DNA from: Neoconidiobolus thromboides FSU 785
Lineage: Eukaryota > Entomophthoromycota > Entomophthoromycetes > Entomophthorales > Neoconidiobolaceae
Reading direction: 5' to 3'
Assembly: GCA_025603075.1 (NCBI GenBank)
Contig: MU626526.1
Coordinates: forward strand, 1-23,641
DNA length: 23,641 nucleotides
The stretch's first letter is position 1, and the number at the start of each line of letters is the position of its first letter. Made by a program: the position numbers and the translations under genes. Shown here one piece after another: positions 1 to 9,156 of the stretch. The notes below the pieces were generated by a model, which worked only from the letters and a program-made list of their open reading frames with translations, was not told the origin of the DNA and did no database searches.

Positions 1-612
1 TCTAAATTAGTTTCATCATTTTATTCAATTTTTAAATATTTTGATTTTAAAAACTTCGCTTAAGATTTTGTAAAAACAAATTTTTTGAAAAGCAAAAGTA
101 TCCGGACACAGTTATAAACTATCCTATTATAGTTTATACTGTAAGTTAGTTGAATTTCTACTAGATCTAATAGAAATTCCCAGATTAGCAAGGCTTTTAC
201 CACTATAATATATATTGATATTAATCGAAGTTGTAGTACGTAAATAAATACATATCCTTATAAAACTTTACTGATAAATATTTATTGTTGACTGCTTTAT
301 AACCAACATTGTAGATTTGTTATCAATTAAGTAAACAGTTTTAGTATTATAATTGCATTATTGATATACTACTAAGTTAATAAATAGCTTCATGGGAGGA
401 GGTGGTTAGCCCTAAAGCTATAATTAACCATCCTTATATAGTACAAGTAATAATAATTTTTAGATATTATTAAAACCACTTGTTCTTTGACTATTTGTTA
501 ACTTAGCTATTAATAACTTAAGTAATATTAATATTAATATTCAATAATCTATTTCTATCGTTTAACGAACTACTCACTTCCTTTGTAAATATCAAAACTT
601 TTAAATTTTCAG
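1..612. other. AT-rich spacer, no gene seen
   Basis: I find no credible reading frame on either strand. There is a G-rich patch near 391-410 and short A/T runs. A 6-bp inverted pair (TGGTTA / TAACCA) around 402-430 could form a weak hairpin, but I attach no function to it. The right edge is the last stop codon of the decayed transposase-like gene that runs leftward from 2234. Confidence 0.5.
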
Positions 613-2234
613 TTATTTCGTAAGGTAAGCTGGGATCGATCTTTCACTTCTTCTATCTTCTATAGACTCTATAACTTTAATCATAACTATATCGCTCTTT
701 TTTGATGTATCAGATACTGGATAACAATGTAGTTTATCATTACGTTTAATAAAATGTAAACACTTCTCAATGCCTTGTATCTCTACTATTCTTTTTATAT
801 TTTTGTTTCTTTCATACTTTTTGGAAGTTATATCTGTTTTTCCATTATTAACAGTCCAATTATTAATTTTATTATGTTCGCAAATAAAAGTCTCAAATCT
901 TGAAATTAATTGATTGATATTTTTTATTTTACATAATGCTTCAAAACTACTTTTCCATTGTGAAAGATTTCCAAAATCTCCATTAACTGTATTTTTTCCA
1001 TGATACTCAGCAAAAAAATCAAGATCAATAATTAAACTATTCTTTATTTCAGGAATTCCTTTAAATATATGGGGATATATTTTGTGTTTAAGAATTTTAC
1101 TAACAATTTTTTCGCTTAAATAGCGCTTAAAAATGGAAAAATAATGAAGTCAGAAAAAATACTCCCATATAATGTAAAACTTCTTGAGATTTAAAATGAT
1201 TTTCTGTATCTGCCCATATATTAATTTTTCCAAGCTTTTAAACAAAAGCTCTGTAAAGATTAAATCGATCAAATAGTCTCATACATATGCTGAATCATGA
1301 TTTAATATTTCAGATGAATAATCAAAGTAAACTTTGCTTGTTATTTTATCACCTTTTAAATATAAAACACCAAAGCCTAATACTGATATAGCTTGTTTAT
1401 TATAATGATCTAAATTTATTGAATCTGATCTTGTTCCTATTTCCATATTTTGTTTAAAGTCTAAAATTGTTATACAACTTTTATTATTTAATTTTTTAAT
1501 AATTTCATTAAATATTTTTTTTGAGTATCAACACAAAATTTATGTAATTTATACAACTTTTTTCTACTTGTATATTGGGCACGTATATTACATAAAGCTG
1601 TTTTTCTTGCTGAATCTTTGAAATCACTTCGTATATGTTTAAAAAATGTTGATCTAGCTACTGCTTTATCTTTCAAATCATTAAAACGTTTACTTCTTAT
1701 CACTTTATTTGATATATATTATCTGATAGATATTTACTATCACTGTTTTTTAATTATGTCTTGATAAAATATTTGAACTATTTGGTGAATGTTTTATACC
1801 AACTTTAAATAACAATTGGTTATTTAATTTTTATACTTATAACAATAAGTTATATTATTAATGTCTTATAGCCATTACTTGTTTTGAATAATCATATTGA
1901 TTTTTACTTATATTAAATCCAAGGCTTTTACATTCATTAAAAGAGTATACTGAAGCTATAGTTGACAATAATGCTACTTATTAGTTTTTAGTTCCTGTTT
2001 CTCTTAAAGCACTAACTTTATATATTTCTTGATTAAGTTTATTATCATTAATAGTAAACTTTGATAATATTTCTTTTCTTTTTGTTGTTATAAAATTCCA
2101 TGAACTTCTGGGTTATTATAAGTAGCTGTTAAAACTGATGTAAATGAGTTACAATATTTGTACTACGTGTTCCCTCCTATTGTATTAAAATTTTCAAAAA
2201 TCCCATTTCGAAGTTTAGTTATGAAAACTTGCAT
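613..2234 (-). pseudogene. Decayed transposase-like gene (family unassigned)
   Basis: Reading leftward from an ATG at 2232-2234, conserved-looking protein segments continue in shifting frames to a TAA at 613-615. Stops seen include TAG at 2163-2165, TAATAA at 1978-1983, TAA at 1858-1860 and TGA at 1279-1281, with frame changes near 2098, 1490, 1230 and 1150. The segments carry a pattern like that of DDE-type transposases: a stretch ending SEILNHDSAYV (about 1280-1310), then IWADTENHFKSQE (about 1185-1222), then FFAEYHGKN (about 993-1020) followed by DFGNLSQW. I recognise the WxDxxxHF and YHGK motif order as transposon-like from general experience but cannot name the superfamily. It is clearly inactive. 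Fragments of the same gene recur at 7485, 17651 and 22400. No convincing terminal inverted repeats or target duplications were found. An alternative is a domesticated or host gene family; the multiple local fragments favour a mobile origin. Confidence 0.7.
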
Positions 2235-2732
2235 TTTATTTTAATTTTAATTAAAATAAAGTCAAATAATTATATTTATATATTACACATGTTAAACATC
2301 TGATAAAAATAATTTAATAATAAGCTTTTCCTCGTTTGTAAATAAAAATTAATGAATTTATATTAAAAGTTTTCAACTAATAAAATACTGAAATAAAAAC
2401 TGTAAATTTAATATTCGTCATCCAAAGCTTAACCAGTATTTTGCTAGATGGAACAACAGCAAATGTCATTAAAGTATAGGGTCAAAATTGAAAACTTTTA
2501 CACTTATACCGATGTTTGAAAGAGCTATAGATATTATTAAATATAACAATAAACTAGTAATACATATTCATAGCGAAATGACAATCTAATCATTGAAACT
2601 TTTTTGGTATCCACAAACAAGGTCAATCTAAGTGTAGATTTTTTTTTGTGTATGATTTTCTGTAATTTTTCCACTGAATAGTACTTAAACAGACAAATTA
2701 GTGAAATTAAAGATATCCCTTAATTTCCAATT
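2235..2732. other. AT-rich spacer with a possible degenerate ORF
   Basis: The spacer separates the transposase-like remnant from the crystallin-like array. Around 2440-2620 the plus strand shows pieces of plausible protein in changing frames (for example FERAIDIIKYNNK near 2515) broken by stops. This may be debris of another gene, but I cannot identify it and the signal is weak. Confidence 0.3.
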
Positions 2733-3109
2733 AGAACACTTTTGTTTTAGTAAATTATACAAAATTCTAAAAAAGGTAAATTCAACTATTTCAAGAATCT
2801 TTTAATACTTTTTCAAGCAAGTAATACATAGGAATATTCTTGTAGATCTTCTTACAACTCATCTACTTAATACTGAATTATATGAAATCATTGATTGCAC
2901 CACATTTGTATAGAAACCTTAGCTTACTGACAGATGAAGGAAGTCATAATATTAATATTTTACGTTAATAGAATCTCATAGTATTTGATTGATAAACTAG
3001 TCTTGAATAACTTTTAAATAGGTAATAAGATCATATTTGTGTTAACAATAATAGATAATATATTCAAAGTCCACAAAGTTAAATATTATAGTTCAATGCT
3101 ATTTAATCG

Positions 3110-3285
3110 AACCTCCCAGCTTTCATTTTATATTTACTTCTTTTTGTTGACTTGTCATTATTCTTTAAAAACTTTATTCAATAAAAAAGTACATACACCG
3201 CTTTTCCGTGGACATAAAAATAAAAAAATATAATGTTTAATTTTTATTTTTTAGTTATTCTTATTGTTACTGTACAATCTATTTG
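3110..3285 (+). repeat. 176-bp block identical to 8153-8328
   Basis: Every base from AACCTCCCAG (3110) to CTATTTG (3285) matches 8153-8328, and identity resumes after one mismatch up to 3297. The block covers about 120 bp of upstream sequence plus the first 17 codons (the signal peptide) of copies A and C. The 60 bp to the left match only at about 80%, and the coding sequence to the right is strongly diverged. Such a sharp identity patch within diverged paralogues suggests recent gene conversion. Confidence 0.9.
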
Positions 3286-3655
3286 ATTTTATGACCACGC
3301 AGATCAAGGCAGTGAAAGCTGGTACCTTCCAGGACAATATTATTCCAATGGGGGTGACTAGTTTAGTGATAAAACGACTTCATGGGATGATGCAAAGAGT
3401 TGGTTCAAAACTAATGCATATTCAGGTGTAGGTTGCAAGGGAAATAGCTATAAACCATCTGGAGTTAAAAGAAATGTAGATGATTGGTTCAAACATATTA
3501 TGACCTCGATGTATTTATCTAGTGTTCCTTCCTTTTGTAATGAAGTAAAGTGTATGGAAAATGATTTCATTAATCAAGATATTCCTACGATAAAAGATCC
3601 TACTAACAGTGTTATTACAAGAGTTGAAACGACTGATGATAAGACTGACCTTTGA
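3233..3655 (+). pseudogene. Beta/gamma-crystallin-like secreted protein, copy A (two in-frame stops)
   Basis: Exactly 423 nt and in register from ATG to TGA with the intact copy at 5930, without any indel. It begins with the same signal-peptide type sequence (MFNFYFLVILIVTVQS). In-frame stops are TGA at codon 18 (3284-3286; Cys in the other two copies) and TAG at codon 43 (3359-3361; Trp in the intact copy). The two calcium-motif positions are degraded: SDKTTS at codons 45-50 and KHIMTS at 87-92, where the intact copy has NDRMTS and NDIMTS. Cys31 and Cys37 of the other copies are Tyr here, while Cys68 remains. It is probably a pseudogene by point mutation. Its upstream region lacks the TATAAATA seen in copy B. 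Stop readthrough or RNA editing is a less likely alternative. Confidence 0.8.
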
Positions 3656-4620
3656 TGATCTAACGACCTTAATTTTATCACTCTTATTTTACAGCTACCT
3701 CAATATGATATACTAACGGGTTTAGTAATAAAGAAGTTTCGTATGATTTAATTTAATTTAATTCAATTTATTCCAAAAAGACTATTTCATAACTTGGGGA
3801 TTAGTACAATTACAATCTTAAGAAATGAACTAGCATAATTTGATATATTCAATACAACCTGATTTAATGTTTTTCTCGGTTTTTTGCATTTTTTACTATG
3901 GAATTGAATATTGGATTTTGTAATAGGAATTGAAGTATAATTTCACTACTAGGGCTATTGTAATCTATTGTTTATTGTATAGTGGCTATAATAACTGGGA
4001 TATTAATGATATAAATAATAAAAAACACATATAAGACGACTAGATGAATCAATTTTAATTGAGCATTCTACTTCCATCTGACTTCACACAGTTTTTGTTA
4101 AAATATTACAATTTTTTCCCTAATATAGTCATTAAGTAGTTATTTGGTTTTAGAAGTAAACATGATTAAACTTTGTAAGATCCTCTATCATTTCTGTAAA
4201 TTTATAGACCTTGCACAGAAATTTTTACCTTTAACTTGACCCATTGTCAACTCAGCTACTATTTACAACATATCACTCTCACTATTTTATGAGAAGCCCT
4301 CAAGGAATTGGAATAGAGATGGATTGTATTTCGGTCATCTAATCTTACCAATTATGTTAAAATTTTAAGGTCCTTTCTATGTTTCGAGGAAAGTTTTTCT
4401 GAGTTTTAAAACCCTTAGAGTTCACTGTATTCGGCATTTAATATTCAGTTTTAGCTAACATTCCATTTCGACAAGTGCCTTTCAAAAAAGTTTATTTTAT
4501 GATTTATCGGATGAAAGGTAGCAGCTAAACCAAATATATTGCAGTTTAAAAAACAATTTAAACCCAGTTAAGCACCTCAAAAAGTTATATATAATAGCTA
4601 AATAAATCGATAAATAAGTG
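3656..4620 (+). other. Downstream flank of copy A, no gene seen
   Basis: The first 400 bp belong to duplication unit A and include a TTTAA-rich stretch at 3748-3770. From about 4080 to 4620 the sequence is AT-rich with no open frame I can support on either strand. Confidence 0.45.
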
Positions 4621-4896
4621 ATGCATATCTATAGTAATATAGCAACCAGTTTAGCTCTTACTAATATCTGCAAAAATATGATATTTAATGAAACGAATAT
4701 TAAAACAATTCCGTCGATTGCATTATCTATCAACATCATTAAGGTTAATTTAAACAGTTATGAAGATGATACAGCTACGCTTATGTTATATTGTCTGATT
4801 AAAGCAGATAATTCAAAAAAGATAGATAATGAATTATTGACCTATCCATTGAAAAAACTTCAAAGAATATATTTGTTAACTTGGATATTTATCTAG
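4621..4896 (+). CDS. Unrecognised ORF, possibly the 5' part of a decayed gene
   Basis: An ATG-started frame of 91 codons with mixed composition rather than low complexity (it includes MLYCLIKADNSKK and NSYEDDTATL) ends at TAG. Downstream, a different frame from about 4850 to 5170 keeps protein-like stretches (IFVNLDIYLVSVLK, then STLSRFLTKSLSTR, then NIYFLLNERIFALLLTEF) separated by TAA/TAG stops. This looks like one gene that has suffered a frameshift near 4855 and several nonsense changes. I recognise no domain, signal peptide or membrane segment. It does not resemble the crystallin-like copies around it or the unknown gene pair at 20.5 and 22.6 kb. A chance ORF in AT-rich DNA remains possible. 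Confidence 0.3.
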   Translation: MHIYSNIATSLALTNICKNMIFNETNIKTIPSIALSINIIKVNLNSYEDDTATLMLYCLIKADNSKKIDNELLTYPLKKLQRIYLLTWIFI

Positions 4897-5287
4897 TGTC
4901 AGTATTGAAAATATAAATGATACACAATTTTCAAAACTTATATGAAACAAAGGACATATAGAGTACTCTATCAAGATTTTTGACCAAGTCATTGTCTACG
5001 AGGCTTGTGCTGATAATTATCGTGCAGTAGATAACTGTTCCTAACAACAATAATAACAAAAACATATACTTTTTACTCAATGAGAGAATTTTTGCTCTAT
5101 TATTGACAGAATTTACAAAGCTAATGTAGTACCTGAATTACATGTCGATACTTTATTATAAACCAAACTTATATCTATAAAAATACATCTTTAATGTGAA
5201 ATTATTCGATATGCTACATTAAAATATTACACAATAAAAGTGGCAATATTAAAACCACATTTTTTAAAAATGGTAAACTTTAAACAA
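4897..5287 (+). other. Probable continuation of the decayed ORF, otherwise spacer
   Basis: Protein-like segments in the frame described for 4621-4896 extend to about 5170 with interspersed stops. Beyond that the sequence is AT-rich and featureless until the upstream landmark of duplication unit B. Confidence 0.3.
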
Positions 5288-5885
5288 GAACACATTTTAT
5301 TTTTAGTAAGCTGTACTAAATTGTAAAATATTCATTTTCAGAGTTTTCCAAAAACTGGTAATACTTCTCCAAACATTTTATGCTCAACAATACCATTGCG
5401 GATCTTCTAATTATTCATTTAACTAATGTTTTCCATATAAAGCTACGACTAAACTACCAGGATATAATATCCTTATTTTTGGTCCCAATTAAAAAGCTTA
5501 CTGAGACTCATTTTACATTAAAAGCTTAACAAATCTTTTTGTTCATTGCTTTAAAATTATGGGTGAATTTAATTTTTACTATTTTTAAACAGCTGATAAA
5601 ATTGAAAACCATAATAATAAGGATAAGTTAGATATTTAAAATCCACGGAATTTTATACACTGATTTCTTACTTCTTTTCATTGTTTATTTCGAAATATAT
5701 AGTTTATTAATTATAAATTGCTCAGATATAGAATACTCTAAATTACATTAGAAGGTTTCAATGATCTTGTTTGTTATAGTGTATCCCTAAAAGTATATTG
5801 TTATTTAAATAAACATAAAGATATTCAAAATTCCTGTTTTCTTTTTGTGGCTTATTATTCTTTAAAACCATATTCGATAAAAAGG

Positions 5886-5893
5886 TATAAATA
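5886..5893 (+). promoter_or_regulatory. TATA-like element of the intact copy B
   Basis: TATAAATA lies 37 nt before the ATG at 5930, in a context (GATAAAAAGG) that aligns with copies A and C. There the corresponding bases read TACATACA, so the element is absent from both stop-bearing copies. Its role is inferred from position only. Confidence 0.4.
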
Positions 5894-5929
5894 GATATAA
5901 TTTTTGTGAAGTCAAAATAAAAAAATTCA

Positions 5930-6352
5930 ATGCTTTATTTCTATTTTTTAGGTGTGCTTATTGCTATTGTACAATCTATTTGCTTTTATGAGGATGCGAA
6001 TCAAAACGGAAGAAGTTGGTGTACGACCCTTAAAGGATGTCAAAATGTACCAGATTGGTTTAATGACAGAATGACTTCATGGGATTTTAATGGATTTATA
6101 TCAGAACATTACGTATTCGCTGATGCAGATTGTAAAGGAACTATGTATTATTTAGACTCACGTGTAGGAAATGTACCTGGTTGGTATAATGATATTATGA
6201 CTTCAGTAGGAATTATTCGAGCTTCACCTAAAAAAAATGAAATCAGTAATATAGAAAGCGACTTGACTAACGACAATGTCACTATCACAAAAGACATATC
6301 TGCTAATATTACTGTAATATCGGATAAAACTAAAAGCAAGATTCCCCTTTGA
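5930..6352 (+). CDS. Secreted beta/gamma-crystallin-like protein, intact copy B
   Basis: A single-exon 140-aa protein. Residues 1-16 (MLYFYFLGVLIAIVQS) look like a signal peptide, so secretion is inferred. Two Greek-key style motifs follow: YEDANQNG (20-27) with NDRMTS (45-50), and FADADCKG (63-70) with NDIMTS (87-92). The N/D-N/D-x-x-S/T-S pattern is the known calcium-binding signature of microbial beta/gamma-crystallins, and having both copies intact predicts two Ca sites in one domain. Cys18, 31, 37 and 68 could form disulfides. The tail (97-140) is polar and Thr/Lys rich, with sequons at N116 and N126. The start is the first ATG, preceded by TATAAATA 37 nt upstream. It is the only uninterrupted member of the local triplication. 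Biological role (wall, stress, antimicrobial or effector-like) cannot be told from the sequence. Confidence 0.85.
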   Translation: MLYFYFLGVLIAIVQSICFYEDANQNGRSWCTTLKGCQNVPDWFNDRMTSWDFNGFISEHYVFADADCKGTMYYLDSRVGNVPGWYNDIMTSVGIIRASPKKNEISNIESDLTNDNVTITKDISANITVISDKTKSKIPL

Positions 6353-7330
6353 GGATTGAAAAGCTTTTTCTTTTACAATTTGACATCATAATTTTGAATA
6401 TAACCTGTTGAAGATTCAGATAATAAAATTAGACTTTTTTATTCATTAATACAATTTATGTCAAGCTTACTACTTATATTTTAGATATTGACGTAGTTTT
6501 AAACTTTAAGGTAAATAATAGGTAGGATTACATACTTTCAATAAATGTTGTGCTGAAAACTATTTTAACTTTGTGTCATCAAAACAATAACAGGTTTAGT
6601 AATAACAAATGGATTTAATTTCACTAATAATGCCGTTAAAATCAACTATTTTTTATAAAATTAATCTGATAACAAAGATGAAAACAAAATAATATAAATC
6701 TCACATGTAACGACTAGATAAATCAATATAATTTTCAATTATATACAATTATAATTATAGAATGTTTGCTATTATATAATCTTTTGTTCTCGATACAAAT
6801 ATTAGGTAGATAATCAGTTCTTAATACTATTTTTCTACTTACTTTTTTAATGGATAAATCAATATTTTTTTACTACTTTCCTTATTTCTTCCTACTTTAA
6901 TCGTTCTGTATAAGCAAGTACAGTTTAATTCTCTTCACAGCGAGTTAATTTATAGCTCAATGATACTGATAAATAATAATATTATTGAAATTAATTATGT
7001 TTTTTTCACTAAACAACGCCTTTTTGCAGCCCTCTTTGGCTATTGATCTTCCTGCTATTATACCATGGCTATGAGCCTCTCTCTTTATTCATGCACTTTG
7101 GTTACCTGTGAAACCTTTTAAAATATTGAGCTAGGTTTAAGTAGGCTATTAATAAGAAACATTTTTTTATCATGTTTATTACTATTATATTTGATAAAGT
7201 ATAAAATGTGCATTTAGATAGCAAAATCGCAACTTTCTATTCAGTATTTATTATTAGATTGTTGTAATCATTTACTTATAAATTATAAACAGTATGAAAT
7301 GAAGTGTAAGTAAACTTTTTAATCAAAATC
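6353..7330. other. Spacer between copy B and transposon fragment
   Basis: The first 400 bp are the downstream flank of duplication unit B. The remainder (about 6750-7330) is AT-rich; I see no supported gene, RNA or repeat in it. Confidence 0.45.
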
Positions 7331-7484
7331 ACTCCATCTAAGTGATTGTACATGTGGTTTGTAATGACTAATTTTTTCTCATCTTTGTTATTAAAACCTT
7401 TTTATAGCAAACAATTGATCCTGGTAGCACTAATAATGAAGTTATACTATACCTTCTATTACAAAGTCAAATTTTCAATCCTAC

Positions 7485-7620
7485 CGATAAAGAAATTGAA
7501 CATATCATATGGTGATTTTTTTTTTGGCTTCATTACTTTTTCCATCTTTTAAGCACTATTTGAGTGGAAAAATTGTTGGTAAAATTCTTAAACATAAAAA
7601 TACATCCCCATATATCTTAA
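7485..7620 (+). pseudogene. Transposase-like fragment 2
   Basis: The plus strand from the ATCATATGG at about 7505 to CCCCATATATCTTA (7620) aligns closely with the minus strand of 1061-1185. In one frame it reads FKHYLSGKIVGKILKHK followed by NTSPYIL, matching FKRYLSEKIVSKILKHK of the larger remnant. Homology fades to the left at about 7440 and stops sharply at 7620. It is a fossil with no coding capacity of its own. Confidence 0.75.
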
Positions 7621-8152
7621 ATTGTAAAATATAAAATATAAAATATGATTAGTAAATAATAACTTGAACATGAATCAAACTAAGCTATACAAATTTTTAG
7701 CTTAGCTATAAAACTTTATAACACTACATAAAATATTTTAAGATTGATAAATCAAAAGCCATTTTTTTAACACTGATAATTTTCGAAGAACGCGCTCCTT
7801 TTAGTAAAGTATACTTAGATTCTAAAAAAAGCAATGCTTAGAATTTTTATAAAACCTGTAATACTTTTCCAAACATGTTATATGTGATGATATTCTTATA
7901 AATTTTCTGGTCATTAGCCCAACTAATATTGTATCATATAAAACCTAGACCTTCACTATCTAGATACGAAGACCTTTACATTAGTATTAATGTCAAACAA
8001 AAAAGAATTAGTAAAATCAATTATTAGATATATTAAAAGCACCGTTCCATTATCTTTAAAGTAACTAGAAAATTCCAAATCATAATAACAAGTATGAATG
8101 ATGTATTTAAAGTCCACGAGATTAGATATTATGGTCCAATACTATTTAGTCA

Positions 8153-8328
8153 AACCTCCCAGCTTTCATTTTATATTTACTTCTTTTTGTTGACTTGTCA
8201 TTATTCTTTAAAAACTTTATTCAATAAAAAAGTACATACACCGCTTTTCCGTGGACATAAAAATAAAAAAATATAATGTTTAATTTTTATTTTTTAGTTA
8301 TTCTTATTGTTACTGTACAATCTATTTG
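8153..8328 (+). repeat. 176-bp block identical to 3110-3285
   Basis: The partner of the block at 3110-3285. It runs from the upstream region through codon 17 and the first two bases of codon 18 of copy C. It also produces an identical 41-codon open tail just before both ATGs (ending in the TAA that overlaps the ATG), which I take to be a by-product of DNA identity rather than a gene. Confidence 0.9.
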
Positions 8329-8698
8329 CTTTTATGACCATGCGGATCAAAGAGGGGAAGAATAGTGTGCTTATCCAGCAGGATGTACCAACATACCTGA
8401 TTGATTTAATGACAAAATGACTTCTTAGGATTTGAAAGGGTCTAATGATAGTGTTGCTATATCTGTTGATGCAAATTGCAATGGAAATGGTTGGATGCTA
8501 AAGGTAAAAAGAGGGAGCATAGTAAATGAAGGCAATGATGCTATGACTTCAGTATTTATTTATGCCTTTTTGCCTAAGAATGATGAAATAAAATATACAG
8601 AAAGCGGTCTAGCTAGCCACAATACCACTATGACAAAGGATATTTATGATAGTATTACTAAAAAAGCGGAAAAGATTAATGATAAGATCCTCGTTTGA
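8276..8698 (+). pseudogene. Beta/gamma-crystallin-like secreted protein, copy C (three in-frame stops)
   Basis: Exactly 423 nt and gap-free against copies A and B. In-frame stops are TAG at codon 30 (8363-8365), TGA at codon 43 (8402-8404) and TAG at codon 51 (8426-8428). All three positions are TGG Trp in the intact copy B. Unlike copy A it keeps both calcium motifs (NDKMTS at 45-50, NDAMTS at 87-92) and all four cysteines (18, 31, 37, 68). The tail retains the pattern NDEI...ES.L...N.T.TKDI shared with B. The preserved frame, length and motifs imply selection until recently, followed by nonsense mutation; readthrough or A-to-I editing of the stops is an alternative that RNA data could test. 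Confidence 0.8.
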
Positions 8699-9156
8699 TG
8701 ACACGATAGCCCTTAATTCTATCACCTTTGTTTTATAACAACCTCAATATGTCATATCAAGAATTCCAATAATAAAAATAAACTATAAAAGTTTGGACCT
8801 TAACATATAGATATTCAAATTATTACGTTTTTGTTAAAATTAGACTTCTAAAATTTTATTAAAATAAGAAAACTAATATTAAATATAACTGAATCGATAA
8901 TGAATTTTTTAGCTTTTAATTTAATTTGATTTTATTACAGAAACCTTTAGCGATATCAATATTCATACAACAACATCAATATTATTTAACAATGACAATT
9001 AATATAATGACTGATAAAAACATCAGTACAATCAATTTAGTATTGAAATAAACCTACCAATCACAATGAAAAAAAATTATTTAACGAATTAAAGCAAGTT
9101 AACCTAAGCTCCAATTTCAAAAAGATAAGTTTTTTAAACTAATATTTCTATATACA
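8699..9156 (+). other. Spacer and presumed TOP2 promoter region
   Basis: The left 100 bp are the 3' flank of duplication unit C. The right part must contain the promoter and 5' leader of TOP2, but I see no clear TATA box or cell-cycle element. A stop codon in the TOP2 frame at 9100-9102, with no ATG between it and 9157, fixes the start. Confidence 0.4.

Larger units (their letters stand above)
2733..4080 (+). repeat. Tandem segmental duplication, unit A
   Basis: This is the first of three diverged units, each made of about 500-640 bp of upstream DNA, a 423-bp gene and a few hundred bp downstream. Shared upstream landmarks are GAACAC...TTTTAGTAA (2733, 5288, 7787) and TAATACTT...CAA (about 2803, 5359, 7858). 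A and B share a downstream landmark, GGTTTAGTAATAA (about 3719 and 6594) and CGACTAGATRAATCAAT (about 4037 and 6709). A and C share a 3' flank with a CCTCAATATG motif just after the stop codon. The gene start-to-start spacing is 2697 bp (A to B) and 2346 bp (B to C). Confidence 0.75.
5288..6750 (+). repeat. Tandem segmental duplication, unit B
   Basis: The second unit of the triplication, carrying the intact gene. Its upstream part keeps the GAACAC...TTTTAGTAA and TAATACTT landmarks but is about 140 bp longer between landmark and ATG than in units A and C. It does not share the 176-bp identical block, so it has escaped the recent homogenisation between A and C. Confidence 0.7.
7787..8800 (+). 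repeat. Tandem segmental duplication, unit C
   Basis: The third unit of the triplication. Upstream landmarks lie 489 and about 420 bp before the ATG, nearly the same spacing as in unit A. The 3' flank after the stop (TTAATTCTATCAC, CCTCAATATG) also matches unit A better than unit B, so A and C are the closer pair. Confidence 0.75.

Noticed and set aside
6148-6339. Minus-strand ORF inside crystallin copy B
   Set aside because: Antisense shadow of the intact coding sequence with no independent support.
7346-7552. Plus-strand 68-codon ORF
   Set aside because: It overlaps transposase fragment 2 in the wrong frame and has a Phe/Ile-rich chance composition.
3039-8276. Two small ORFs just upstream of crystallin copies A and C (3039-3233, 8094-8276) sharing an identical 41-residue C-terminus
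   Set aside because: The shared residues come from the 176-bp identical DNA block; copy B has no such frame, no ATG starts the first, and the composition looks like translated promoter DNA.
3233-8698. A variant nuclear code in which TAG/TGA mean Trp
   Set aside because: TOP2 and the HTH gene use TGG for Trp and show no in-frame TAG or TGA, copy B uses TGG at the same positions and ends in TGA, and two stop codons would both need reassignment.
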